A DNA stretch of 64,000 nucleotides from Gp6-AA40 sp035496255 (GCA_035496255.1 DATJEU010000013.1:1-64000); one strand, 5' to 3'. Counted from the stretch's first letter, positions 8,471 to 16,640 are shown. Translations and numbers: made by a program. The notes: generated by a model from the letters alone, not told the origin.

Positions 8471-9640
8471 ATGCCGCACCGCGCGCCCGGAGCGCCCGAG
8501 AAGTCCCGTTCTAACTACCTGTCGGGCAAAGCCATTCGCTATTACCGGCCGCGCGGCAGCGCCGACATCCGCCATCTGATCGACGAAGGATTCCAGGCGT
8601 TCAACGCCGCACGTCTCGGCGAGGCCTGCCGCATCTTCACCGACAAGATGCTGCTGGCCGAGCACGACACGACGATCGCCCTCACGATTGCCGGCGCGAT
8701 GACGCCAGCCGGTCTCGGCGGGTGTGTGGTCGAGCTGATGGAGCGCGGTCTCGTCGACTTCGTCATCAGTACCGGCGCGAACCTGTATCACGATCTGCAC
8801 TACGCCCTGAATTTCACGCTGCATCGTGGTTCCCCCTTCGTCAACGACGTGGAGCTCTACGAGGAGGGCGTCATCCGCATCTACGACGTCCTCTTCCCCG
8901 CGACCGTGTTGCTCGAGACGGACTCTTACATCCGCGACTTTCTGATCCGGTGGGGCGTCAATGGTCCGGTCTCGACAGCGGACCTGCACTATGCCCTCGG
9001 TCTCGACCTGTTGAAGCAGCATCCGGGCTGCGAGGATTATTCCGTGCTCGCGGCGGCGGCCAAAGCGGGCGTACCGCTCTACACGTCGTCGCCCGGCGAC
9101 AGCTCGATCGGCATGAACGTCGCCTATCACGAGCTGATGAACGACAGCGGCCTGATGATCGACCCGAACAAGGACGTCAACGAAGTGTGCGCCTTCATTC
9201 TGGCAGGCAAGAAGAACGGCGGCGTCATTCTCGGCGGCGGCTCGCCGAAGAACTTCTATCTGCAGGGCCAGCCAACCCTGTGGGAGGTTTACGGCATTCC
9301 CAAAGGCGGCAACGACTATTTCATCCAGATCACAACGGACCAGGTCGTGTGGGGTGGCTTGTCAGGTGCGACACCGGCCGAAGCGGTCAGTTGGGGCAAG
9401 GTGAATCCAGGCGTGCTGCCCGACACGGTCGTAACCTACGCCGATTCGACGATCGCATTCCCGCTCTTCTGCGAGTACGTCGTCGGCTCGCCGCGCGGAC
9501 GCCGTCCGCGTAAGGAGCTCGTGCACAAACGCGACGCGCTCGTCTCGCAGTTGCGCGCGGAAGCGAAGGCAGCGCGCAAAGAGCATCCCGCACCGGCGGA
9601 CGCCCTGGACACCATGCCGGACCTCGAACGCCATCGCTAG
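8471..9640 (+). CDS. deoxyhypusine synthase-like protein
   Basis: This 389-residue protein is homologous to deoxyhypusine synthase. The NAD-binding strands and the active-site lysine segment SGATPAEAVSWGKVNPG are both present, and the lysine that forms the enzyme-substrate imine is intact. Bacteria lack eIF5A, so hypusine formation is not expected. Bacterial homologues characterised elsewhere make homospermidine or a related polyamine by aminobutyl transfer from spermidine, and that is the likely role here (inference). The ATG at 8471 is preferred over an upstream in-frame ATG at 8438, which lies close to the divergent promoter region. The PIN-like gene starts one base after the stop, so the two are co-transcribed. 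Confidence 0.85.
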   Translation: MPHRAPGAPEKSRSNYLSGKAIRYYRPRGSADIRHLIDEGFQAFNAARLGEACRIFTDKMLLAEHDTTIALTIAGAMTPAGLGGCVVELMERGLVDFVISTGANLYHDLHYALNFTLHRGSPFVNDVELYEEGVIRIYDVLFPATVLLETDSYIRDFLIRWGVNGPVSTADLHYALGLDLLKQHPGCEDYSVLAAAAKAGVPLYTSSPGDSSIGMNVAYHELMNDSGLMIDPNKDVNEVCAFILAGKKNGGVILGGGSPKNFYLQGQPTLWEVYGIPKGGNDYFIQITTDQVVWGGLSGATPAEAVSWGKVNPGVLPDTVVTYADSTIAFPLFCEYVVGSPRGRRPRKELVHKRDALVSQLRAEAKAARKEHPAPADALDTMPDLERHR

Positions 9641-9641
9641 C

Positions 9642-10088
9642 GTGGGCACACTCTCATCGGAGCTCGGCGCGCACGCAGCACGCATTGCCGACCAGCCGCG
9701 CGTCTATGTCGACGCCAACATGCCGGCCGGCCTGGTCGCGTTCATGCGCAACGATTTGCGATGGGACGTGCTGTTCGTGATCGAGCACGACGATCTGCGC
9801 CGCGCGCGCGACGACCAGCATTACGCCATGGCTCGCCAGCTTCGCCGCACGCTGATCACTCTCGACCGCGACTATCTCGACGATCGCAAGTTCCCTCCCG
9901 ACGAAAGCGGCGGCGTGCTCGTGTTGACCGCTCCGGATGTTCGTGGCTACACGAAGCTGCTGACGCGGCTCGATCGCGAGGTCTTCCGCACACCGCAGGC
10001 ATCGGCCGACGTGTCGATGCTGCCGCTGGCCGGACGGAAGTGGCACCTGCACGTGGACTGGCCCGGCGACGCGACGCTTTCCGCGTGA
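9642..10088 (+). CDS. PIN-like DUF5615-type protein
   Basis: The protein has 148 residues. VYVDANMPAGLVAFM near residue 21 matches the first acidic strand of PIN-like nucleases, and LITLDRDYLDDRKFPPDESGGVLVLTAP near residue 70 matches the second acidic motif and the HDxDF-like segment of DUF5615. This suggests a metal-dependent RNase fold. No antitoxin gene accompanies it. Its partners are a polyamine-type enzyme and nagA, so it does not look like an ordinary toxin-antitoxin module. The start is GTG one base after the preceding stop. Confidence 0.65.
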   Translation: MGTLSSELGAHAARIADQPRVYVDANMPAGLVAFMRNDLRWDVLFVIEHDDLRRARDDQHYAMARQLRRTLITLDRDYLDDRKFPPDESGGVLVLTAPDVRGYTKLLTRLDREVFRTPQASADVSMLPLAGRKWHLHVDWPGDATLSA

Positions 10089-10095
10089 TCGTCGG

Positions 10096-11295
10096 ATGAA
10101 CACCATCCTGACCGGCGGTTCAGTCGTACTGCCGGACCGCGTGACGAAGGCCCACGTCGCGATTCACGGGCGTCACATCGCCAGCGTCGACGACGGGTGG
10201 GCGTCGGGCGTGCGCGGCGACGTCCAGATCATCGACATAGCCGGCGGGTACGTGCTGCCTGGTTTCATCGACGTACACGTGCATGGCATCGAAGGGCACG
10301 ACACCCTTGATGGCGGCGACGTGATTGCGGCTATCGCCGCGAAGTTGCCACGCTACGGTGTCACCGCCTTCTGCCCGACGACGGTTGCGTGTGCACCGGA
10401 GTCGTTGCGCGACGTGCTCGCACAGGTCGCACGCGCACGTCAGGGGGTGGCTCCGCGTTCGGCACGTGTCCTGCCCGCGCACCTGGAAAGCAACTTCATC
10501 AACCCGGCATTCAAGGGTGCCCAGCCGCTCGCGTGCCTGCGATCGCCGGAGGCGGCCGTTGCCGGCGGTCGAACCTCTGCCTTCGCGGCTCAGGACATCC
10601 TCGGCGCCATCGCTGCTGCGCGCGCGGAGGTGGGTATCATCACGCTCGCGCCGGAACTGCCTCACGGACTCGATCTCGTTCGCGCTCTCGCCACCGCGGG
10701 CCACCGCGTCTCGCTGGGTCACTCGGGAGCAGATTTCGAGACCGCGATGGCGGCGTTCGATGCCGGCGCCCGCCACGCGACGCATTTGTTCAACCGGATG
10801 ACGCCGATCACGCATCGCGCCCCGGGTCTGGCTGGTGCCGTCCTCGCAAGAGATGACGTGACCGCCGAGTTGATCTGCGACGGCTACCACGTGCATCCGG
10901 CAATGATGCGCGTCGCGATTGCCGCCAAAGGCGCGCAGCGGATCATGGCGATCACGGACGGCACCGCCGGGTCGGGCCTGACCGTGGGAATGACCGGGCG
11001 GCTCGGCGGACAGCCGATTCACGTAGGCGAGCACGCCGCCACGCTCGCGGATGGCACGCTCGCCGGCAGCACGTTGACGATGGATCGCGCATTCCGGTTC
11101 CTGGTGTCGCAGTGTGGCCGCTCGCTCCCAGAGGCCGCCACGATGTGCGCCACGACCCCGGCCCGTGCCCTTGCGCTCGAGGATCGCGGCGTGATCGCCG
11201 CCGGCGCTGTCGCCGACCTCGGTATCCTCGATCGGGATCTGCGCGTGGTGACGACGATCGTCGACGGAGAGATCGTGTACGACGGGCGGCAGTGA
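10096..11295 (+). CDS. nagA: N-acetylglucosamine-6-phosphate deacetylase
   Basis: The 399-residue protein is an amidohydrolase that removes acetate from GlcNAc-6-phosphate in the cytoplasm during amino-sugar and peptidoglycan recycling. The metal-binding motif GFIDVHVHG lies near residue 57, the substrate loop HLFNRMTPITHRAPG near 230, the His pair CDGYHVHP near 258, and the catalytic Asp in AITDGTAGSGL near 285. Length is normal for NagA. It starts 7 bases after the PIN-like gene. No nagB or sugar phosphotransferase gene is nearby. Confidence 0.92.
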   Translation: MNTILTGGSVVLPDRVTKAHVAIHGRHIASVDDGWASGVRGDVQIIDIAGGYVLPGFIDVHVHGIEGHDTLDGGDVIAAIAAKLPRYGVTAFCPTTVACAPESLRDVLAQVARARQGVAPRSARVLPAHLESNFINPAFKGAQPLACLRSPEAAVAGGRTSAFAAQDILGAIAAARAEVGIITLAPELPHGLDLVRALATAGHRVSLGHSGADFETAMAAFDAGARHATHLFNRMTPITHRAPGLAGAVLARDDVTAELICDGYHVHPAMMRVAIAAKGAQRIMAITDGTAGSGLTVGMTGRLGGQPIHVGEHAATLADGTLAGSTLTMDRAFRFLVSQCGRSLPEAATMCATTPARALALEDRGVIAAGAVADLGILDRDLRVVTTIVDGEIVYDGRQ

Positions 11296-11315
11296 AGGGG
11301 TAGCTGGGTCTCGTC

Positions 11316-11975
11316 CTATCGAGCGGGGGTCACCGCATACGGCGTCGGATCGCTGACGCCCGCGTCATTGAACGCATCCCGGCGTTCGCGGCACTTGCTG
11401 CATTGACCGCAATGTTTGCCCTCGCGCGGATTCATGCACGACAGCGTGAGTTCGAACGGAACGCCGAGCTCCACCCCCAGTCGAATCACGTCACTCTTTT
11501 CCATATCTGCGAAGGGCGCGACGATCGTCAGCGGATGCGCCAGTCCAAGAGACAACGCCCGCTGCATGGCGTCGAAGAACGCTGGCGTCGCATCCGGAAA
11601 GGGGTTGCAGGCGAGTGGGCCGATCGCGAGTCGCGGGATCCGATGCTGCGCGCAATGGATCCCCGCCTTGCTGAGCAGCATCACGTTGCGCCCGGTGAGA
11701 TACACGTCTTCATCCGGCGTGTCGAATGCCGGCGGCTCTCCGCGTAGCGCCCAATGAGTCGCGGGATACAGATCGCGCGCCGTGAACGACAGCGACGCGA
11801 GCGGCGCCAGCTCGCGGTACGGCGCCGTGCGCAGCAGTTGCTCCAGGATGGCTCGCTCCGCGTCTTCCCACGCGAGCCCGGCACTCACGTACACAGGATG
11901 AACATGTGCGTCGCGCGCTTCGGCTGCGGCGAGCACGGCGCTGTCGAGACCAGCCGACAATAGGACGGCACTCAT
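11316..11975 (-). CDS. queC: 7-cyano-7-deazaguanine synthase (QueC)
   Basis: The enzyme converts 7-carboxy-7-deazaguanine to preQ0 using ATP and ammonia, for queuosine synthesis. It has 219 residues from the ATG at 11975. The PP-loop is SAGLDS, where most QueC proteins have SGGxDS, so one glycine is replaced by alanine. The C-terminal zinc site is present as CMNPREGKHCGQCSKC with four cysteines. It is divergent from queD across a 66-base gap that contains heptad repeats. No queE or queF is in the window. Confidence 0.87.
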   Translation of the reverse strand: MSAVLLSAGLDSAVLAAAEARDAHVHPVYVSAGLAWEDAERAILEQLLRTAPYRELAPLASLSFTARDLYPATHWALRGEPPAFDTPDEDVYLTGRNVMLLSKAGIHCAQHRIPRLAIGPLACNPFPDATPAFFDAMQRALSLGLAHPLTIVAPFADMEKSDVIRLGVELGVPFELTLSCMNPREGKHCGQCSKCRERRDAFNDAGVSDPTPYAVTPAR

Positions 11976-11995
11976 GGTCGATGCGATATTGGCCA

Positions 11996-12024
11996 TTTTG
12001 GGGATTTGGGCTTTGGGATTTGGG
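11996..12024. repeat. TTTGGGN heptad repeat in the queC-queD promoter gap
   Basis: Tandem 7-base units (ATTTGGG, CTTTGGG, ATTTGGG at 12004, 12011 and 12018) follow a degenerate TTTTGGGG unit. The array occupies nearly half of the divergent promoter region between queC and queD and so could alter spacing of promoter elements if it changes length. Confidence 0.75.
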
Positions 12025-12041
12025 AAGTACGATTACCTCAT

Positions 12042-12443
12042 ATGTACTCGGTCACCAAGCGTCTCGACTTCTGCTACGGCCACCGGCTGCTCGACTATGA
12101 CGGCATCTGCAAGCATCCGCACGGACACAATGCCGTAGTCGAAATCGAAATCGCGGCCGGGACGCTCGACCGCCGCAATATGGTGGCTGACTTCAGCGAC
12201 ATCAAGCGCGTGGTGAAAAACTGGATCGACCGCGAGCTCGATCACAAGATGATTCTGCGGGGCGACGACCCGCTGGTCGACCTCCTCCAGCGCATGGGCG
12301 AACCCGTTTTCATCGTCGACAGCAATCCCACCGTGGAACGCATCTCGCGTCTCATCTTCGAAGTGTCCCGCGAGCAGGGGTTGCCTGTGACGCGCGTCAC
12401 CGTCTGGGAGACCCCGACGTCATGGGCGACGTACACCGGCTGA
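12042..12443 (+). CDS. queD: 6-carboxytetrahydropterin synthase (QueD/PTPS family)
   Basis: The 133-residue protein belongs to the 6-pyruvoyl-tetrahydropterin synthase family and would make 6-carboxytetrahydropterin from dihydroneopterin triphosphate for queuosine. The zinc-binding histidines are in FCYGHRLLDY and KHPHGHN, and the segment ELDHKMIL and terminal TVWETPTSWATY fit the family. The ATG at 12042 gives the expected start MYSVTKRLDF. It is paired with divergent queC and overlaps the following HAD gene by 22 bases, indicating translational coupling. Confidence 0.9.
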   Translation: MYSVTKRLDFCYGHRLLDYDGICKHPHGHNAVVEIEIAAGTLDRRNMVADFSDIKRVVKNWIDRELDHKMILRGDDPLVDLLQRMGEPVFIVDSNPTVERISRLIFEVSREQGLPVTRVTVWETPTSWATYTG

Positions 12444-13105
12444 TTGCCTTCGATCTCGACGGGACCTTGATCGACTCGCGGCGCGATCTGGCCGATTCCG
12501 CCAACGATCTGATCCGTGAGCTTGGCGGGGAGCCGCTGTCCGAAGAGGCGATCGGTCGCATGGTGGGCGATGGTGCGCGGTTGCTGGTGCGTCGCGCCCT
12601 CACGGCTGCCGGCCTCGAGGAAACAGACACGGCGCTGACACGATTCCTGGCCTTCTACGACGAACGGCTCCTGAACCACACGCGTCTGTACGACGGTGCG
12701 GAGGATGTCGTCCGCATGGCGAGGGAACAGGCGCGTGTCGTGGTGCTGACCAACAAACCGAAGGCGCCGAGCGAGCGCATTCTCGCAGGCCTGGGCGTGC
12801 GCGGTCTGTTTGCCGATGTTGTTGGCGGCGACGGCCCGCTTCCGCGCAAGCCGGACCCGGCGTCGCTGCTGGCGCTGATGCAGGCCGCCGGCACAGAGGC
12901 CAGGACGACGCTGATGGTCGGCGACTCGGCGATCGATCATCGAACCGCACTGAACGCGGGCGTGCGGCCGTGCCTCGTGTCGTACGGATTCGGGTTCGCC
13001 ACCTTCGCGAGAGAACAACTGACCGGCGGCGAATGGATCGCAGGCGACATCGCCGCGTTGAAGACGTATATCGCTGATTTTCTCGTGGTCACGGCCGACC
13101 GCTGA
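12422..13105 (+). CDS. HAD-family hydrolase, phosphoglycolate phosphatase-like
   Basis: The 227-residue protein has the HAD motifs in order: FDLDGTLIDS (nucleophile Asp), VVVLTNKPK (motif II), the Lys in PRKPDP (motif III) and MVGDSAIDHRTA (motif IV). The size and cap-domain arrangement fit Gph, which removes phosphate from 2-phosphoglycolate produced in DNA repair. Other small phosphate esters are possible. It overlaps queD, so the queD product or other nucleotide-derived phosphates may be relevant, but that is only context. Confidence 0.85.
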   Translation: MGDVHRLIAFDLDGTLIDSRRDLADSANDLIRELGGEPLSEEAIGRMVGDGARLLVRRALTAAGLEETDTALTRFLAFYDERLLNHTRLYDGAEDVVRMAREQARVVVLTNKPKAPSERILAGLGVRGLFADVVGGDGPLPRKPDPASLLALMQAAGTEARTTLMVGDSAIDHRTALNAGVRPCLVSYGFGFATFAREQLTGGEWIAGDIAALKTYIADFLVVTADR

Positions 13106-13124
13106 CGACACGCGCCGCGCCGGT

Positions 13125-13838
13125 CTACGCATTCACGATCGAAGTGATGGCGGCGACCAGCAGCAGGAGGGGCGCGATCTGCACCAGTAGCTTCGAGGCG
13201 GCGCGCATCCCAATCGTGATCCGCTGATCATCCTTGCCGCGCACCCGGACGCTGTCCGAGGCGGCGTCGCGATGTTCGACCTCAATCGATTCCCCTGGCT
13301 TCAGGTGATGTCCTTCGATGAAGCGCAGGAACGCACGATCCTGGTCGATCACGCGGGCCACGGTCACCGGCGTGTGCAGCGGACAGGTGAGCAGGCTCTG
13401 CGCATCCTGCGTTTTCACTCGCCCTTCGGCGTTGGGAATCGGATCGCCGTGGGGATCCGTTTCCGGCCGTCCCAGCATTTCGTCGATACGGTCGATGAGG
13501 CGATCGGTCACGACATGTTCGAGCTGTTCGGCCTCGTCATGCACTTCATCCCACGCATAGCCCATCACGCGTACCAGGAAGAGCTCGATCAGGCGGTGCC
13601 GCCGCAACACGAGCGCGGCGAGGCGCTCGCCGGCGGGCGTCAACGCGACGCCGGCGTATGGTTCGTAGTGCACCAGGCCGGACTCTGCGAGGGTCTTCAC
13701 CATGGTTGTCGCGGTGCCCGGTGCAACGTTCAACGAGGAGGCGAGCTGGCCCATGGGGAGAAGGCCGGCCGGCGTTCGCGCCGGCGCGGCCAAATAAATC
13801 GCCTTGAGGTAGTTCTCGACGGTGGCCGATGCGAGCAT
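13125..13838 (-). CDS. mntR: DtxR/MntR-family metal-dependent repressor with hydrophobic tail
   Basis: The protein has 237 residues. The N-terminal winged helix (MGQLASSLNVAPGTATTMVKTLAESGLV) is followed by the metal-binding dimer domain (RHRLIELFLVRVMGY, HDEAEQLEHVV) and a C-terminal SH3-like FeoA domain. It is divergent from mntH, so Mn(II)-responsive control of uptake is the likely role; iron cannot be ruled out. After the usual FeoA end the chain continues with about 20 hydrophobic residues (LLVQIAPLLLLVAAITSIV), unusual for a cytosolic repressor. The gene symbol is inferred from context. Confidence 0.85.
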   Translation of the reverse strand: MLASATVENYLKAIYLAAPARTPAGLLPMGQLASSLNVAPGTATTMVKTLAESGLVHYEPYAGVALTPAGERLAALVLRRHRLIELFLVRVMGYAWDEVHDEAEQLEHVVTDRLIDRIDEMLGRPETDPHGDPIPNAEGRVKTQDAQSLLTCPLHTPVTVARVIDQDRAFLRFIEGHHLKPGESIEVEHRDAASDSVRVRGKDDQRITIGMRAASKLLVQIAPLLLLVAAITSIVNA

Positions 13839-13863
13839 TCGCGACTATTTTGCCTCAACCGGC

Positions 13864-13907
13864 TTGACTTTTGATTGACGCAGAATTAGTTTTTTGAGTG
13901 ATCAAAA
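13864..13907. promoter_or_regulatory. mntR-mntH intergenic region with TTTTGA-N4-TCAAAA palindrome
   Basis: An inverted repeat, TTTTGA (13892-13897) and TCAAAA (13902-13907), lies 19 bases before the mntH start. A further TTTTGA occurs at 13869-13874 and a possible -35 box TTGACT at 13864. The position fits an operator for the divergently encoded DtxR-type repressor. The sequence does not match the Bacillus MntR box closely, so assignment rests on symmetry and position. Confidence 0.5.
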
Positions 13908-13925
13908 TCATGCGGAACGTTCGCG

Positions 13926-15272
13926 ATGTCGCTTGAATCCCGTGCGTCGGCGGCCGGGTCCGGCTGGCGGCGGCCGTCGCCGTCGGTCAGCCTGCCGGAG
14001 GTGCACGGCTCGATTCCGGTTCCGCAGGACGCGGGCTTCTGGCGAAAGCTGTTTGCCTTCGCCGGACCTGGCTACCTGGTCGCCGTCGGCTACATGGACC
14101 CGGGCAACTGGGCCACCGACCTCGCCGGCGGCGCGCGCTATGGCTACACGCTCCTCAGCGTGGTGATGATTTCGAACCTGATGGCGATCCTGCTGCAGGC
14201 GCTGGCCGTGCGCCTGGGCATCGCCAGCGGCCGCGATCTCGCGCAGGCGTGCCGCGATCACTACTCGACGCCGACGACGATTGTGCTCTGGGTACTCTGC
14301 GAGATCGCGATCGCCGCATGCGATCTCGCGGAGGTCATCGGCGCCGCCATCGCGCTGAACCTGCTCTTTGGCCTGCCGCTGGTCTGGGGCGTCTGTCTGA
14401 CCGCGCTCGACGTGCTCGTCGTCCTGTTCCTGCAGCATCGCGGCTTCCGCTACGTCGAAGCACTGGTGGTCGGCCTGATCGTGGCGATCGCCGCAGCATT
14501 CACGATCGAGATCATCCTGGCGCGGCCGGATGTCGCGGCGGTGGCCGCCGGTTTCATCCCGCGGACCGAGGTCGTCACCGACCCCTCGATGCTGTACATC
14601 GCGATCAGCATCCTCGGCGCCACGGTCATGCCGCACAACCTGTATCTGCACTCGTCGATCGTGCAGACGCGCAAGTACCTGGACAACGTGGCGAGCAAGT
14701 CCGAAGCGGTGCGCTTCGCCACGCTCGATTCGTCGATTGCGCTGATGTCGGCGCTGTTCATCAACGCCGCGATTCTGGTGATGGCGGCGGCGGCGTTCCA
14801 CGGCAGCGGTCATCACGACGTCGCCGATATCGGCGACGCCTATCAACTGCTCTCGCCGTTGATGGGGACCAAAGCGGCGAGTGTGCTCTTCGCGGTAGCG
14901 CTGCTGTGTTCGGGGCAGAACGCGACGTTGACCGGAACGCTGGCCGGGCAGATCGTGATGGAAGGGTTCATCAACGTCCGGCTGCGTCCGTGGCTGCGGC
15001 GACTGATCACCCGCCTCATCGCCATCATCCCCGCCATCATCGTCGTGGTGCTCTACGGCGAGCGTGGGAGCGGCCAACTGTTGATTTTCAGCCAGGTCGT
15101 GCTGAGCCTGCAGTTGTCGTTCGCGGTGATTCCGCTCCTGCTCTTCACCAGCGATCGGGCCAAGATGGGTACGTTCGCCAACCCAACGTGGGTCAAGGCG
15201 CTCGCGTGGCCGGTGGCGGTCGTGATCGCCGCGCTCAACGCGTACCTTCTGTGGCAGACTTTCGCCGGCTGA
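13926..15272 (+). CDS. mntH: Nramp-family divalent metal transporter
   Basis: The 448-residue integral membrane protein has the two metal-site signatures of Nramp transporters: MDPGNWATD in the first helix and VMPHNLYLHSS in helix six. About eleven hydrophobic helices are visible. It would import Mn(II), and possibly Fe(II), with protons across the inner membrane. The residues 1-35 are a cytosolic tail. It is divergent from a DtxR-type regulator and followed 4 bases later by a universal-stress-protein gene, which is probably in the same transcript. Confidence 0.94.
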   Translation: MSLESRASAAGSGWRRPSPSVSLPEVHGSIPVPQDAGFWRKLFAFAGPGYLVAVGYMDPGNWATDLAGGARYGYTLLSVVMISNLMAILLQALAVRLGIASGRDLAQACRDHYSTPTTIVLWVLCEIAIAACDLAEVIGAAIALNLLFGLPLVWGVCLTALDVLVVLFLQHRGFRYVEALVVGLIVAIAAAFTIEIILARPDVAAVAAGFIPRTEVVTDPSMLYIAISILGATVMPHNLYLHSSIVQTRKYLDNVASKSEAVRFATLDSSIALMSALFINAAILVMAAAAFHGSGHHDVADIGDAYQLLSPLMGTKAASVLFAVALLCSGQNATLTGTLAGQIVMEGFINVRLRPWLRRLITRLIAIIPAIIVVVLYGERGSGQLLIFSQVVLSLQLSFAVIPLLLFTSDRAKMGTFANPTWVKALAWPVAVVIAALNAYLLWQTFAG

Positions 15273-15276
15273 CATC

Positions 15277-15699
15277 ATGTACCGGCGCATTCTGGTCGCG
15301 GTCGAGAATTCACCGTCTGATCGAACGATCCTCCAACACGTGCGTGGACTGGCGGCGCTGACCGGCGCGGAGCTGCTCCTCGTGCACGTCGCCGATGGAT
15401 TCGCCGCGCGGCACTTCAAGGATCTCAACCTGCGCGAGTCGGATGAAATCAAAGCCGATCGCGCCTACCTTGCCCAGCTCGCGTCGGACTTCGGCGCCGC
15501 CTCGATCAGCGCGTCCACCGAACTGGCGATGGGCGACCCGGCGACCGAGTTGATCCGCCTCTCCCGCGAGCGCGACGTCGATCTGATTGCGATGGCGACG
15601 CACGGCCATCGCCTGCTGAACGATCTGGTGCGCGGCACGACAGTGAATCGCGTGCGGCACGAGGTGAAGATCCCGGTCCTGTTGCTGCGGGCGCAGTGA
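15277..15699 (+). CDS. universal stress protein, UspA family
   Basis: The 140-residue single-domain Usp begins with the usual strand MYRRILVAVENSPSD. The nucleotide-binding C-terminal region is ATHGHRLLNDLVRGTTVNRVRHEVKIPVLLL. The normal G-x2-G-x9-G-(S/T) loop is incomplete: the second glycine is absent, so ATP binding is uncertain. It follows mntH by 4 bases. It may modulate the transporter, as some Usp proteins do for membrane carriers (inference). Confidence 0.88.
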   Translation: MYRRILVAVENSPSDRTILQHVRGLAALTGAELLLVHVADGFAARHFKDLNLRESDEIKADRAYLAQLASDFGAASISASTELAMGDPATELIRLSRERDVDLIAMATHGHRLLNDLVRGTTVNRVRHEVKIPVLLLRAQ

Positions 15700-15700
15700 T

Positions 15701-15761
15701 GCCGGGTCCGCTTCCACCTCCGCGAAGGGTGCGGCGGACAAGCCGCGGAACCCGGCCTACG
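15701..15761. repeat. GCCGGG...CCCGGCCTACG hairpin element
   Basis: The gap between usp and menG holds a GC-rich inverted repeat. GCCGGGT at 15701 pairs with ACCCGGC near 15750, with an inner CCGCGAAGGGTGCGG segment. The element ends in GGCCTACG. The same type of ending occurs in hairpins at 17081-17152 and 60479-60507. Confidence 0.65.
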
Positions 15762-15769
15762 CAGCCGGC

Positions 15770-16630
15770 ATGACGCCGCGCCCCCTCCGCGAAACCGGAC
15801 CAACGCCGCCGGTAGGGCGGCATCGGCGCGGCGGTCCCGCCGGTCTGCGCGCGCGGATCTCGACTCCCGACGGCAAGCGGCGGTACGTGCGCGGACTCTT
15901 CGCGACGATCGCCGACCGTTACGACTTCATCACGCGATTCCTGTCGTACGGCCAGGATCAACGGTGGAAGCGCCGGCTGATCCGGCTGGCGGACATCACG
16001 CCATCGGATCGCGTGGTCGATCTCGCGTGCGGCACCGGCGACATCCTGTTCGAAGCGATGCGATTCCGTCCGGCACGCGCCGTCGGCCTCGACCTGACGC
16101 ATCGGATGCTTGTACTGGCCAACACCCAGCGGCCAACATCGGTCGCTCGTCCAATTCCCAGGTCCTCGGAAGTCGGAGCGTCGAATGAACCGGGAGTTGA
16201 GAGTTCGACACGCAAGGGGTTGGGAGTTCTTGTTCAAGGCGACATGCTCGCCTTGCCTTTCCCGGCCAACGCCTTCAGCGTCGTCACCAGCGGCTACGGG
16301 CTTCGCAACGTGCCCGACCTCGCACAATCCATTCGCGAGATCCGTCGCGTGCTCGTCCCCGGGGGGCGATTCCTTTCACTCGATTTCAACCGCCCGTCGA
16401 ACGCGCTGCTTCGGGGCGCCTATCACGTCTACCTGACGGCCGTCGGGGCGGCACTGGGTTGGGCGCTCCATGGCGATCCGGACACCTACCGGTACATTCC
16501 GGAATCGATCAGGAACTATCCCGGCGCGGCGGTCGTGGCGCGAATGTTTGAAGGGGAGGGCTTTCACGACGTGAAGGCCATCCCCGTGCTCTTCGGCCTG
16601 ATGGCGATCCACGTCGCGAGGAAGACCTAG
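15770..16630 (+). CDS. menG: demethylmenaquinone methyltransferase (UbiE/MenG) with repeat-derived insert
   Basis: The 286-residue SAM-dependent methyltransferase carries the family signatures: RYDFITRFLSYGQDQRWKRRL near 49-70, the SAM motif VVDLACGTGDI near 82-92, VVTSGYGLRNV and the late MenG segment RYIPESIRNYP. It would methylate demethylmenaquinone. Between GLDLTHRMLVLA and VLVQGDMLALPFP there are 35 residues (about 118-152) where family members have roughly a dozen. The DNA there is a member of the CAACTCCC palindromic repeat family found elsewhere between genes, kept in frame. The insert lies in a surface loop between strands, so activity may be retained. The N-terminal 30 residues are also unusually Arg/Pro-rich. 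Confidence 0.9.
   Translation: MTPRPLRETGPTPPVGRHRRGGPAGLRARISTPDGKRRYVRGLFATIADRYDFITRFLSYGQDQRWKRRLIRLADITPSDRVVDLACGTGDILFEAMRFRPARAVGLDLTHRMLVLANTQRPTSVARPIPRSSEVGASNEPGVESSTRKGLGVLVQGDMLALPFPANAFSVVTSGYGLRNVPDLAQSIREIRRVLVPGGRFLSLDFNRPSNALLRGAYHVYLTAVGAALGWALHGDPDTYRYIPESIRNYPGAAVVARMFEGEGFHDVKAIPVLFGLMAIHVARKT
16119..16235. repeat. CAACTCCC-family palindromic element inside menG
   Basis: The left part has CCAACA and CCAATTCCCA units, and the right part has GGGAGTTGAGAGTT and GGTTGGGAGTT units, the same nested inverted pattern as the intergenic copies. At 117 bases (39 codons) it keeps the menG frame and contains no stop in that frame. It is more degenerate than the copy at 44720-44821. 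Confidence 0.75.
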
Positions 16631-16640
16631 ACCGCGGCGC

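Noticed and set aside
8471..9640. Hypusine modification pathway in a bacterium
   Set aside because: No eIF5A-like gene is present and bacteria do not make hypusine; a polyamine synthase role is more reasonable.
9642..10088. Toxin-antitoxin module
   Set aside because: The PIN-like gene has no small antitoxin partner on either side and sits between two metabolic genes.
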